DNA of 64,000 nt. It comes from Glossina fuscipes. Its lineage: Eukaryota > Arthropoda > Insecta > Diptera > Glossinidae. Made by a program: the position numbers and the translations under genes. Positions 47,328 to 58,948 of the stretch are shown here, one piece after another. The notes under the pieces are model-generated. The model did not search any database and was not told the DNA's origin. It worked only from the letters and a program-made list of their open reading frames with translations. The stretch is from contig NW_023998464.1 in the NCBI RefSeq assembly GCF_014805625.2, positions 7,305,691 through 7,369,690 of the forward strand, read 5' to 3'. The number at the start of each line of letters is the position of its first letter. Within the stretch, counting starts at the first letter, position 1.

Positions 47328-48342
47328 ACACAATTAACGTTAAAGCCCCTTATGTATACGCATACTTCTAGTAAATATAGAAGACAACAAATCATCCAAC
47401 GAAATTTTTTATAATCTCGTAAACTAATTTCTTTTTTTTTGTAGCTCCGGATTATAAAATAAATCGTTACAATAAGCTCTAGTCCATTTACTTTGATGTT
47501 ACTTATAAAGCTGAATGCTACTGCGAAAACTAAGCAGATAACTTGAGAGAGATTAGAGAAACGGTAGCCAGCCGCTTACTATATATCCATCTATTTTATA
47601 ATTCCTTTAAATCTAGGTAAAAAGTTTAACGTACATTGATATAGCTTCCAAGGCTAAGGAAAGCGGAGAGCGGAAAGAGTTTCGTGTATTGCTGCCCAAG
47701 TCCTAGAGCAGGTTCACGTTTAAAATCATTGACTTTACTTTTATATTTTACTTTTTGCAAGTCTTTTTTGGACATTAAATATCGAGTCGTTAGCCAATTT
47801 TATATACATTTGTATAGAACATTTGTACAGTATTTATACATAGAACTTGCATGTGCCGTGCGGCCGTGGTTTGCTTTTTATAAATTAAATTATACGCTGG
47901 TATTGTTGCATGCTGCATTGTCTTTAAAATAACGTTCCCCAAACACGGGGTTTAACTCAAAATTGGAGCTGTGGATAAAGGAAACGTTAGCATATTTATT
48001 CAGTTATGTGTACAGAATTCGACTAAACAAACTGGAATGTTTTAATTAGTTATACATCCACGAAGAGAATTTTAAAAGCGTAATATTTACATAAAAATAT
48101 ATAAATAATTAAGAAAAAGAACGAAGCAAAAGAAAGCAAAAAGCGTACGTATACCTAAAAGCATCCTCGTAGCCGGGAGATGTCAAGTGCGCCGTTAAGC
48201 CGATGCATTATGAAAAAAATTGGTCCACAAACTAGTCTCACAGACGAATTCGTGAATGAATGAGAGGACGTCAGTACCGACAGTTGATAAGAAACGTTAT
48301 TGTAGTGTACATAACACGTAACACATAAAAGAGGTTTATATA
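47328..48342. other. Intergenic between Ly6 gene 3 and mariner
   Basis: 3' flank of Ly6 gene 3 with AATAAA near 47457; nothing else recognised. Confidence 0.5.
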
Positions 48343-49560
48343 TTAGTTTGGGGAAAAAGAAACCCATTATTTTTTCGGTAGATGGCTGCACTGATAGATT
48401 TCTCGTAAAGTATCCATCAAACAATTTCCAATACTGTACATTTACATACTGTACATATCGCAGTAATAAAAATTCTTTTGCTGTTTTTTGTTTGGTGCAT
48501 TCAGTTGTGAGTTACAGCGTGTTAAAAATGGAAGTGAACAAAGAGAAAATTCGGTACATTTTACAGTTTTTCTTTGACAAAGGCGAAAAGGCAAGCAAGG
48601 CGGCTAAAATTGTGAATGGTGTTTATGGTTCCGATACTGTAACAGCCAATTATGTGCAATTTTGGTTTCGTAGCGTCCGTTCAGGAATTTTTGATGTTAA
48701 AGATGCACCTCGCACAGGTAGGCCGGTCGTCGAAAATGTCGATAAAATCGGGGAAATGATCGAAGTTGACCGGCATGTTAGCAATCGTAACATCGCCCAG
48801 GAGCTAAAAATCGACCATAAAACAGTTTTAAACCATTTACACAAAGCTGGATTCAAAAAGAAGCTCGATGTTTGGGTGCCACACCAATTAACAGAAAAAA
48901 CATGATGGATCGAATTTCCATCTGCGTAGCCTTGGCCAAACGGAATGAGATAGACCCATTTCTTAAACGGATGGTGAATGGAGATGAGAAATGGATCACA
49001 TACGATAACCCTGTGCGAAAACGATCGTGGTCAAAGAGCGGTGAAGCACCTCAAACGGCCAGGAAGGTTTTGCTATGCATTTGGTGGGACTGGAAGGGGA
49101 TTATTTATTATGAGTTGCTTCCATATGGCCAAACGCTAACTTCTGATCTCTACTGTCAACAAATGGACCGTTTGAAGATAGCGATTGACCAGAAACGGCC
49201 AGAATTGGCCAACAGGAGAGGTGTCGTGTTCCACCAGGACAACGCTAGGCCACACACATCTACAGTGACTCGCCAGAAACTTCGGGAGCTTGGTTGGGAA
49301 GTTTTAATGCATCCGCCATACAGTCCGGACTTGGCACCAAGCGATTATCATCTTTTTCTTGCATTGCAAAATTTCTTTAATGATAAAAAATTGGAATCTA
49401 GGGAGGATTGTGAAAATCGGCTACTAGAGTTTTTTGCAAATAGAGACCAGGACTTCTATGAGAGAGGCATTTTGAAGTTACCTTTAAAATGGCAACAAAT
49501 CATACAACAAAACGGTGCATATTTGACCCAAATCGGACAATCCGAAGCATGTTAAATAAA
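48343..49560 (+). mobile_element. Mariner transposon, frameshifted and lacking its 3' terminal repeat
   Basis: A TA dinucleotide (48341-48342) is followed by TTAGTTTGGGGAAAAAGAAA, a mariner-style terminal repeat. A transposase frame starts about 185 bases inside. After its stop at 49553-49555, a matching inverted copy of the terminal repeat is not found, so the right end is deleted or decayed. The copy cannot be mobilised as it stands. Confidence 0.85.
48528..49555 (+). pseudogene. Mariner transposase (DD34D), one frameshift
   Basis: MEVNKEKIRYILQFFFDKGE opens the N-terminal DNA-binding part. A second helix-turn-helix (IAQELKIDHKTVLNHLHKAG) and the WVPHQL linker follow. The catalytic aspartates are all present: NGDEKW, FHQDNARPH and, 34 residues later, LAPSDYH. 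The frame breaks at 48903-48905: one A appears lost from the run in ACAGAAAAAACATGATGG, giving TGA where the family continues into MMDRIS. Downstream, the segment between EAPQT and ARKVLLC seems about 7 residues shorter than in related copies I recall. Apart from these two changes the protein is well preserved, so the insertion is fairly young. It is a mobile-element gene, unrelated to the flanking Ly6 genes. Confidence 0.9.
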
Positions 49561-52500
49561 GTCCTGAAGTTCATTTTATATAATATGTGCGGATACGTCT
49601 TGAACGACTTGATATAGAGGTAATTTTAGTTATACAAATCGATTTGGAAAATGATTATGCTATAAAGCTGTCGACCCATTTAACTGTCTGCGCATCTATT
49701 TGTCTCGTCGCCTGCTGTCTACGAATGCATTGTTGCAATCAGTCTGCAATCAATTTTGCTGATAGTTTAACGAAATACGATTCACAGATGTATGATAGCT
49801 TGACTTAAAGGCGAACCCTACAAGAAACAGATAGAATCGGAGCATACTTAAGATAAATTCCCATAAAGCGTGTAATTTGAAAAACTGTCATTTAGAAAAC
49901 ATTTTGCGAATTTTAATAAATCCATTAAAGGAATGTGACCGCATTATGACCGCATCATAAAAAAATAATAAATAACTAAGCTTTAATTCGAAAGGTTTTA
50001 TTCTTTTATGATGAAAATTAGTCCCGGATAAAAATTCGACTTATAAATTTACTGACTTAAAATCGGAATGGGTTAGTCTATTTATCGGATCTCCTCTTAT
50101 ATATTACATCAGTCCGTAACTAGGAAAAGAAAAATCATTTTACCAACTTCAATTTTATTCATCAACATAAATTCCTCCAAAATGGATACATTGACCTAAC
50201 CATCTCATCCAAATCTATTTCGCTGGCGAATATTTTTGATATGTGCAAACAGATAATAATCGTTGAGGACCAATCCGGGATTCGAGTTTCAATTTACGCA
50301 GTTTTGTCAATGCAGCCATCGACTTGCGACACGTCGCATTTGGATGGTCCAAATCGATTGAAGGACACGCCTACGACACAACCTAAACCGCGAGCACCTC
50401 CGTTTTTCAAAAGGAGTATTAACTTGGTTTCTTCCTTATTACTCATAAACAGCAAATAAATGTACAAAAAATTGAACGTATATTCTGGGGGCAATGCTGT
50501 AGTATCTGTACGAAAAAGACGAAAATTGACCACGAACAGGACGAAGATTGAAAAGCACCATAAAGTATGTAAATTAGTGGCCAGTTCCAAATGCTGAATG
50601 CACTTAGGTATGCCGGATTGTTCGCGTCTGTCTTTCCGTCAGCCCAACTGGGTAAAAATAATGATGTCGCCTAGAAATTTTCTAAAGAATTTGGAAGTAA
50701 TCAACAAAATCTGCGAACGTCTTTGCTTTTCTTGTTTTTTTAATTTTTCCTAATAAAGTACAAACACATACCGCATACAAATTTCCATTTTATTCTGAAA
50801 ATAGAGCAAATCAGCCATATCCGCTCAATATTATATGATATGAAAATGAACTTTTTTCCTTTTTTTAGCCTTTTTTAGGATAAGGGCGATAATTTAAACG
50901 GAGAAAGAGCAAGGGCAACTTTTGTTATCCATCCAAGAAAAAAGGAATTTTCTAAGAATATTCAATGGATAAACGATATTGATGATGTAAAAGTCTTACA
51001 GAAATTACAGTCAAATATTATCAAAATATTGCAATTGATTATTAATTCTTAGCATGGCTTTAATTGAAGTTCCGATAAAAGTTATTCTATATTGCAAAGA
51101 AAGTGAATGGTTCAGAAATACGTAAACGAAAGTAACAAGACAAGCATGTCATGAAAATGATGCACATACATTTACATCTTCAATGTTGATGAGATGCTGT
51201 TAAAATGGCATGAAACAACATCGCTTGTTATTTATAACAAATTACATGAATACTGACGTCTGGCAATAAAGTAAAAAGGAAAAACTAAAGCTGCCAGTAG
51301 CACGAGAGAGGATAGTGAAGAGCTGGCGATTAAAAAGCGAAAGCTTAATACTTAAGGGGTCTAAAATGAGAATGACCCTGATTGAAGCCAATAATGCATG
51401 CACCTTATCTCGGATGATGCCTCTTCCTGAATTGTTATGCTCAGCATCCCGGGATCAATATTTGAGATATTTTGATAATATTCTCCTCACTGTCAGGTTT
51501 TAGCCGTAGATTTTGGCAATAGATTAAGCAGACTACTATTCCTCATATAATTGTTGCATTTCAAAACAAATAAGAACACTATATGCGGATGCAAACGAAT
51601 TGTCTACACCCATCGCAGTTATGCTATTTTTGTAGAACAATTTTGTGGAAATTTATATCGTGCATCCGTTGCAGTTTATGCGCAACGGGCAAATGAGAGG
51701 GAAAGCAAACGTATTCACTGATTTTGTTACAAAGGCATGTGGGCGTTTTAGAGGTGATTTTTGAAAATTTTAATTCGAATGAAAGGAGAATGTTTACCGC
51801 AGATATTACGCAATTGCGCAGACAGACAGCTAGGCAGATGAACAGACCGCCATGATTATGCGCATTCAGAATTTGAATTTCGCTAAGATCTTATATATTT
51901 TATGTGGTGTTTGAAGCTTGATTCTGCTTGATACTAAGAGGAGATTAATAAATCCTATGATAAAAAAATAGTCGAGTAAGTGTAATACATTTGGACCGAG
52001 CAGGCGCACGTTTAAGATTTTTTCAAAAAGTTTAATCAATTTCCTTTATTTTATACAATTCCTAAATTTTTATTAAATTAAAGTGTTAAATGGACAGATT
52101 TCCTTAGTAAAATATTATTTTGCAATCAAATATAATATAATATATTAAATATAATATAATTTAGTCAAACGTAATAATCATCTTAATCCAGTGCAAAGCT
52201 ATCCTTTCGTTAATTTGCCACACATAGTGTTAAAAGATTAAACGCGCACTTTAAGAGCAAAAAAAAGCAATGTGAATAATTAATGACAGTTCTACAATCA
52301 ACTTTTATAACCGTAACGACTTGGGATCTGTGCGTCTGACACTAATTAGAAAGCGACATCAAAACTTCCTTTATGATAAACGTATTAAATATACAACCGT
52401 CGCAATGGTTTCTTAAAGTGTTACAAAGTTTTGTTAAAAAGAAGATTTATTTCCCGTATTTTGCTGCTATAGTATATGATCCTGGTTGCCCTGGTTGGTG

Positions 52501-53603
52501 TTGGTTGCTTTTGCTGTGCTGTTGTTGACATTCTTAAGTATCCACTTGTGCAGCAACATGAAATACAAATTATGTTTTCTGTTTATTTTGAACAAGATTA
52601 TGCGAGATGTTGTGTTCCTCGTACTAGGTCTTTAAAGTTAAAAGAATTGGAAAGAGACGCAAAACATATTAAATGCCAAAAAATGTATAATCACGGCGGA
52701 CCATTTCGCTAAACCGTTTTCAAAAAATTTTAAACAAATTATGAATATTCCCTGTATTAGTATTTGGTGATCTGTTTTCGAACAGCACATAATTTAAGAA
52801 TGCGTGGACGCTTTTAGAAACTTTCTATTAGGCTTTGCATTCAACTTTTATCAGCGTCATGTCGTTTCATAACGTGCCTCTAACATGCTACTAAGAGAAA
52901 GTCTGCAAGGAGTGAAGTGAAGTTACAGTTGTCGCTTTTTGGGAAGAAATCTGAATGATTGCAACATACGAAACAATTAAAATATTGAACCCCAACTTTA
53001 TTGAGAGAGCAAGCGTCGGTAGAAAACTATCAAAAATCCAAATTGAACTTCCTTTAAAACGCAAACGTATTACAATTCCCACAACTTATATTCTCTGGAG
53101 AAACGAATTGGACGTTTAAGATTACAAAAAGGAATATTATTTTAACGAAATAATCGACTAAAATTTCCGCATCAACGACAGGTGATAGTCATCTCAATAG
53201 TTTCATATAGAAAATGTCGCAACAATTCTTATGGCTACGGGGTAAATAGCGAATGGAACGTTTCCCTCGCGTTGCGACAAAATTAAAAATCCAGCAATTC
53301 GTTTGCTTTTGAGTATTGTGGAATTGAAAACGGGCCAACTGACCTTGAAGATGCAAACTATATTGCCCCCACCAGCCTAAGTGCTGTTCGGTTATGCAAA
53401 TCACAAAAAACAAGCAGGCTTCGCTTGAAGTATGATTAGGAAAAAATCAAATGATGGTTTTCGTACAAAATCTTTATTTCGCATTTGCGGTTCATAGAAA
53501 AAATTCAAAAGTTAGTTATGTGAAACTATTGATGGGTTTGTATTTTCTGTAGATGTAACCGCTTGAAGTACGTGCACATATATACGCGCTGTCATAATTT
53601 TGC
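49561..53603. other. Intergenic with repeat relics
   Basis: Contains the repeat relic at 50230-50670. The remainder is AT-rich (for example 52100-52165) with no gene recognised. The open frame at 52476-52712 looks hydrophobic at first but lacks further support. Confidence 0.5.
50230..50670. repeat. Dispersed non-coding repeat relic, sister of 36300-37210
   Basis: Carries GGTCCAAATCGATTGAAGGA, ACACGCCTACGAC, CCGTTTTTCAAAA, ATTACTCATAAAC, GTACAAAAAATTGAACG, GGGGGCAATGCTGTAG and ACCATAAAGTATGTAAAT in the same order as the repeat at 36540-36840. Confidence 0.5.
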
Positions 53604-54042
53604 TCACGTGAATAAAAGGAAGGTTAAAATACTTGCAAGAATTTTGAACCAATAACCGCCAATTCGATGCCCTGTACAACCGTAATCCCAATTGCAGCCC
53701 TCCTTTCTACAATGGCAGCAAATATCCAGCGCGTCGCCGTCTATTCTGGCACAAAGGGCTGTAGGAATGCAGCCACGCTGAGTACTATTGCCCAATCGCG
53801 ATATGGCGCAATATCTGTACTTATTAGGGCACTTCAACAAATACTTGTTGCTACGTAAGGGATTATTGCATTGTTCATGATGAAATGAATCACACTTGTG
53901 GCAATGGAGTGAAAAGGCTATAAATGAAATGAGCTTTAGAGACTTTGAAAATTTCATCATTTCTCAGACCCATTGTCTTACCTTCTCCGAGTAAAAGAGT
54001 TAATATCAAAATATATACCAAGACAGCTGAATCGACCCCCAT
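53604..54042 (-). CDS. Ly6/three-finger protein, GPI-type tail (Ly6 gene 4)
   Basis: Two minus-strand exons, 54042-53982 and 53917-53604, joined in phase 1 across a 64-bp intron (GAAG|GTAAGA; ATTTATAG acceptor), encode 124 residues. Signal peptide MGVDSAVLVYILILTLLLGE. The mature part has FSLHCHKCDSFHHEQC, KYLLKCPNKYRYC, the string ISRLGNSTQRGC, then ICCHCRKEGCN and an uncharged hydrophobic tail (FKILASILTFLLFT) typical of GPI signals. Exon-1 length (61 nt), intron position and the conserved cysteine blocks match Ly6 gene 3. A longer in-frame reading from 53960 that starts with an intronic ATG exists, but the spliced model supplies a proper signal peptide and is preferred. Transcription converges on Ly6 gene 3, with a mariner between them. 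Confidence 0.86.
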
Positions 54043-57000
54043 ACAGCGTGCAAAGCTATGCTAAGAAAAATGAAATATTTTTGAAAGTGATAGGTTTCAC
54101 AAGCAACAACAAATATAGCAACTATCATACATGGACGTTTGTAAAGTTGCCAGCATATCAAAAATAAATCAATTTTTGCTATGTGAACACACATACGTAC
54201 ACAGCGAACTTCTCGCCTTTACTTTACATTCCGATGATGATAGAAACATCATTGAAGGAATTTCATATTAACACGAAGAGGGCATTGTGTGTATTGCACA
54301 GCACATACTTTTTCCTAATGTTTTACCGGCAAGGGAGGTAAAGTCCGATAGTCTTTATATTTTCAACAATCTGGAGAATAATTTGTGCATGCTTTTAACA
54401 AGTAAGTATTCTTCTGTTCATTTGCAATTGCGAGCAATCAAAACGTATGCCAGCCTTGAAAGTATGAACTCAGCTCAGAAGAAATGAGTAAACGACGTTC
54501 AATAAACGACGTTTTAAAATATGTTTGTGATCGGGTAACCGCTGCTACACATTAAGCCTTATAAAAGCTTCCAAAAATAATGTACAAACAACATACTGCT
54601 AAGCTGCCACTAGGGAAAAAATTGTCCATAATTACATTTTGAACATAAATTGCGGACATAAGTTGTATGTACAATGAAGGTTTTATGAATGATCATTGTA
54701 CTCTAGATTTCTCCTTTTATATTTAACAGACTCTTCGGGCAGATACCTTCTTATTCGCCGCTACATTCTCAGCTGATTTGGCTACCCGCCTAGTTTCATC
54801 TGTATGCGATATCCCTTGTCAAAAATTTTAATTTTTACAACCTGTGCGGCATTTAACGTAAAATACGAGCAAAAAATTACTATTATGGACGAGTTTTTAC
54901 GTTAAAATACTTTTGACACGTAATGACTCCTTTTCATGGGAAATTTGGTGGCCGTACTACCATTATGAATGTGTTCTCATTGCCAGATATCATAAAATAG
55001 ATCTTTTTGCGGTATAAAAAACGGTTATATAAGAGGAGATTCATAATATCGACCCATTCGAACCGAATTTTTCAGATCGGTTCGATATATCACACTACTA
55101 TTACTTAGCGATATAACGCCTTGTTTTTTTTTTAAATCGTCGCAAAACTGCCAATCCAACCCAGAATCAAATGTGTTTCGTTCCTAAGGTAATTCACGTC
55201 AGTGTACCAACTTTCGTCAGAATATTTCAATAATTGCGCTCTTTAAATTAAATACAAAAGCATCAGGAAAAACCTCAGGTCGACAAACGGACGGACGTAC
55301 TTGAATATACTCAGAAAACCGGTCTGAATCGAATGGTCGAACAACACATTGGTTTGTCTTAGACTTTTCTTGGGCGGTGTAGGCTATAATAATTGCGCCC
55401 CGTTTGAGTCATAGAATTTAATAAGCTTTTACTGATGCCAAGTCTCTCTCTTAGACCGAACTAACTTTATATGAGAAATATGAGAAATAAATAAATCAGA
55501 CTTTTTTGGAATTTCGCGACAAAAATTGTTGGGCATCACAATCTCGGCCAGATCTGATACCTTGGAAGGTGAAGAATCGTAGGGCCTTTAACAAGAAAGT
55601 TATATTGGTTAAATTCGAATCCCGTCAGTGTGCGTAGTGTGTGCGCTTCCGCATTAATACCCCATGAAAAGTATGCACTTACCTGTGGAACAAAGTATAA
55701 TTGTTGCTATTTTACTACGAAACTAAATGAATAATTGTGTTAGTTGAACTAATGAGTAGAGTGTTTAATAGTCGGACTTCCACGACTATAATGTTTTCAT
55801 TTACTTCTAATAACCACTTTATCCATGTTCATGTACTCTTTACAGAACTATATAATTAGGTAAACATATATACATTCAATGTTATGCCTTTCAGAATAGA
55901 CGAGTACATTGAAAATGCGAGTTGCATCTTCACGTTAGTAAAGATTTGTCCCGAGATGAATATATCTGCACTTCCTTTTCAGAGACTTGTTTCGATTTAG
56001 TTTGCATAAACCTAGGAAGTGTTTCTGCATTCTTTTTCCGTAGTTAACAAAACGTCGTTTAGACTTCCGGATCTTGCTTTTTACTCTTTTTGTAAAGTCA
56101 TAATCGAAGGAATTTTACGACCTTAGCGGTTTAATGTAATAAACAAATGTATAACGTGTGAAGAGTGTAGCGTAAGGCTGAACATGATAAATGTTGCAAG
56201 TCTTTGGCCGAATTTTGTGATCTTCTATTAGTTTGTTCCTATTTAGTTTGCAATTATTTCATTTGATCTTATGATCAATTTTTTTGTTTGTCCTAAACGA
56301 ATGATTTCATTTCGTTAAAATAATCACCTTTATATTTTAAACGAAGTAACGGCAGTAGGGTTTTTTATGTACGTTACCTAGGTTTCAATGCGATGATATG
56401 TGTCCATTTCGCATCTCTCGAATTTCGAATCGCGATATTTTACTACGGTTAAAGAGACGGTGTTCGCGCACTGTGGACACACCACACTATTGCTGAATCT
56501 GAAATTTGAGTTAAATTGCCGTAAGTCGCAATTATTTTAAAAAGCATGCAATGTTTTATTGCGGATTAATGGGACTTTCTTTCGAATCTAACTCAAAACT
56601 TTGGTGTGAATGATTTTATTTAGCCCACACAGTTGCACAGTTGCGTAGGCACAATTTGATGTTACGTATCAGAGGGCAAGTTTGGTACTCTTGCTCAATT
56701 CCCTACGAAGAAACAAAGCACCTTAAGAACAAAAGTTGATTGATCATCAATATATCAATATATCAGCATTAATATTCCATTGTTCTCTTGATTTACGCAT
56801 TATGTACCGTTGCTCTTAGATTGTTTTTAATAAGAATATTTCAAGCATCATCTGACGAAAAATTACGTTGAAATGAAGAGCGATAAAACGAAAAGAGGAA
56901 GAAAAATACGTTTAAATGGTGTAAAGAATATGAAGCTAACCCGTACTTCGTAGTTAGCACTCTACATTAAGTGATGAAAATATTTTTATACAAGAAATAT

Positions 57001-58270
57001 TTTTCTTGTATTTTGTGTCAAAAAAATTCTAAAGCACTTTTATCAAAAGTTGTGGTAAGTTTTTCGCATCATTTTTACTTTCATATTTTTATCATTTTTC
57101 TTTACATTTCATTATGTTTCTTGTCATTGTAAATATGTATCTCTTCGGGTATAAACATTTTTTTAGCAAGCATTCAAACGTTTAGTTGTACTTGCACTTG
57201 TACACACATGCTTGCGTATATATACATGCATTTGCAAAACTATTCCGGTGTAACATGTTACAGGACAAAATATCATTACTTGCGTGTTCTACAGGGTTCA
57301 ATGTGTTGAAGTTTTTGTTGATTTATTTTATGTTTTTCTTCTCACTTTTTGTACCTTACGTCCTCTGCGGTAAGAAGTCGTTAGGCTTGTTCATCTATAT
57401 GTAACACTTCCAAAAAGATTTTTTATTATACGAATCGATTCTCAATCATCCTCTTAATCGATTTCATATGCCCGTCTGTTTAACATTCGTTCATGTGTTT
57501 TGCATCGTGTCGTAATTTGATGAAAGTGGATATAGTAACATTTTGGATCCAAAAACAAAATGACGGGCGCCCTTTAAAGTGCATACAATACATTTTTCCT
57601 TTACTGGAGTACAGTCTTCTTTGCAACCAGTGTATAACATAGAATATATTCTTCTCTCAAAAGAAATGTAGTTTCCCAAAAAAAAAAAGGAAAACGGGAT
57701 TAAAAAAAAAATTATTTTCGCTACGGTTTCTCGGAAAAATAAATAATCTTTGTTAGCACAACGTAAAAAGAGTTGAAAACTGTTTTTTCAATGACACCTA
57801 AGGGGGTAATTAGCACTTTAATCAAAAATCAAATTGAACCTAATTTGCATTTGATGTTGTGCTTGCTGTTTCGGTTAGCAAGTTGATTGACCGAATCCAA
57901 ATTAGCGATTGCGGTTAGAACTGAGTGCTATTTGGAATGACCACTTTCTAATTTAAGGAATTACGTGAACTCTATTGGCTTTGACTTTAATTAATTAAAG
58001 TAATCTCAATGTACTCCAATGAAGGGAAAATATGAAATGTATGGAATTTCAATCTATCAACGTTTGGCAACAGGCGAAAGCAAAATAAGAACGAGTAGTC
58101 ATATGTTAAGGCTACCAAATTAATATAGGAGAAATATGCACTGAAAATTAACACATTAACATTTCACGGATTTATTCACTTATCGTCATCATTTTGCTCT
58201 CAGCTGGATCTCTAGACAGACGATAATGTAACGTTGGCGTCTCGGGTATTTCTCCTCAATCTGCTATCTA
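54043..58270. other. Intergenic, no gene recognised; repeat relics
   Basis: Upstream flank of Ly6 gene 4, then AT-rich sequence. The part at about 54930-55395 resembles the dispersed repeat of 33802-34796 (TTATATAAGAGGAGATTCAT, CGACCCATTCGAACCGAAT, ACAAACGGACGGACGTAC, GGGCGGTGTAGGCTATAA). No coding exon supported. Confidence 0.45.
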
Positions 58271-58387
58271 TACCTAATCTGTCTCTGTGTGTCGTCTGTC
58301 TCTCGCCTGCCTGTTCTCTATCTTTCATTTGTCTGCAGCCTGCCTGTCATCTGTCTTTCGATCATTTGCCCTTCGTCTATCTCTCAT
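58271..58387. repeat. Degenerate CTGTCT/CTGCCTG pyrimidine repeat
   Basis: Recurring CTGTCTC, GTCTGTCTCTCG, CCTGCCTGT, GTCTGCAGCCTGCCTGTC and CTGTCTTTCG over about 115 bases; a purine-poor strand-biased tract. Confidence 0.7.
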
Positions 58388-58770
58388 GCTAAGATATGTT
58401 ATTGTAAAACGTTTTTATTTGAGAGTCGGGAGAAAGGGTTACAGTAGATCTTCTAGAAATATCGAATCTGGTGACGGGGACTTTATAAATAGCTCAGCTC
58501 GGAGCCGACTGCTTTAGTTGCAGACTTTGGCTGCGCCGAAAACGACACTAAGAAGAATGAAGGGATAGAGTTGCCTTCCGCTTGAAATCTACGCCATTTG
58601 AAAAATGTTTGTTTAATTTTAAAATACGCAGGTCTTTATGCACACCGCATTGTCCATAGTAATTTGCAAAATGACTTTAACGTAATGCAAATGAAATAAA
58701 AAATTTGATGTGCAACGAGAGCAGTAATTTAATAAATTTCGAAAAATAAATGTGGGAAAATAACGTGACA

Positions 58771-58948
58771 TTTTAACGGTATTAAAAGCGCAATGAAATT
58801 AAAAGTGGAAAGAGCTTAAACGTTCAATGCAATGAAATTAGAAACGTAATGAAATTGAAACTGCAATGTAGTGCAGAGTAAAATTAAAAGCGCAACGGCA
58901 TTAACAATGCAATGCAATGAAATTAAAAGCGTCATGGAACTTAAACTA
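58771..58948. repeat. Degenerate minisatellite of AATGAAATTAAAAGCG-like units
   Basis: ATTAAAAGCG, AATGAAATTAAAAGTG, AATGAAATTAGAAACG, AATGAAATTGAAACTG, AAATTAAAAGCGCAACGG and AATGAAATTAAAAGCG recur over about 180 bases, giving a unit near 15-16 bp with interruptions. Confidence 0.75.

Noticed and set aside
53604..53960. Single-exon model for Ly6 gene 4 starting at 53960
   Set aside because: The first 14 residues come from the 64-bp intron; the spliced model gives a proper signal peptide matching Ly6 gene 3.
55566..55640. Another tRNA-like B box (AAATTCGAATCCCG)
   Set aside because: No convincing A box at the expected distance.
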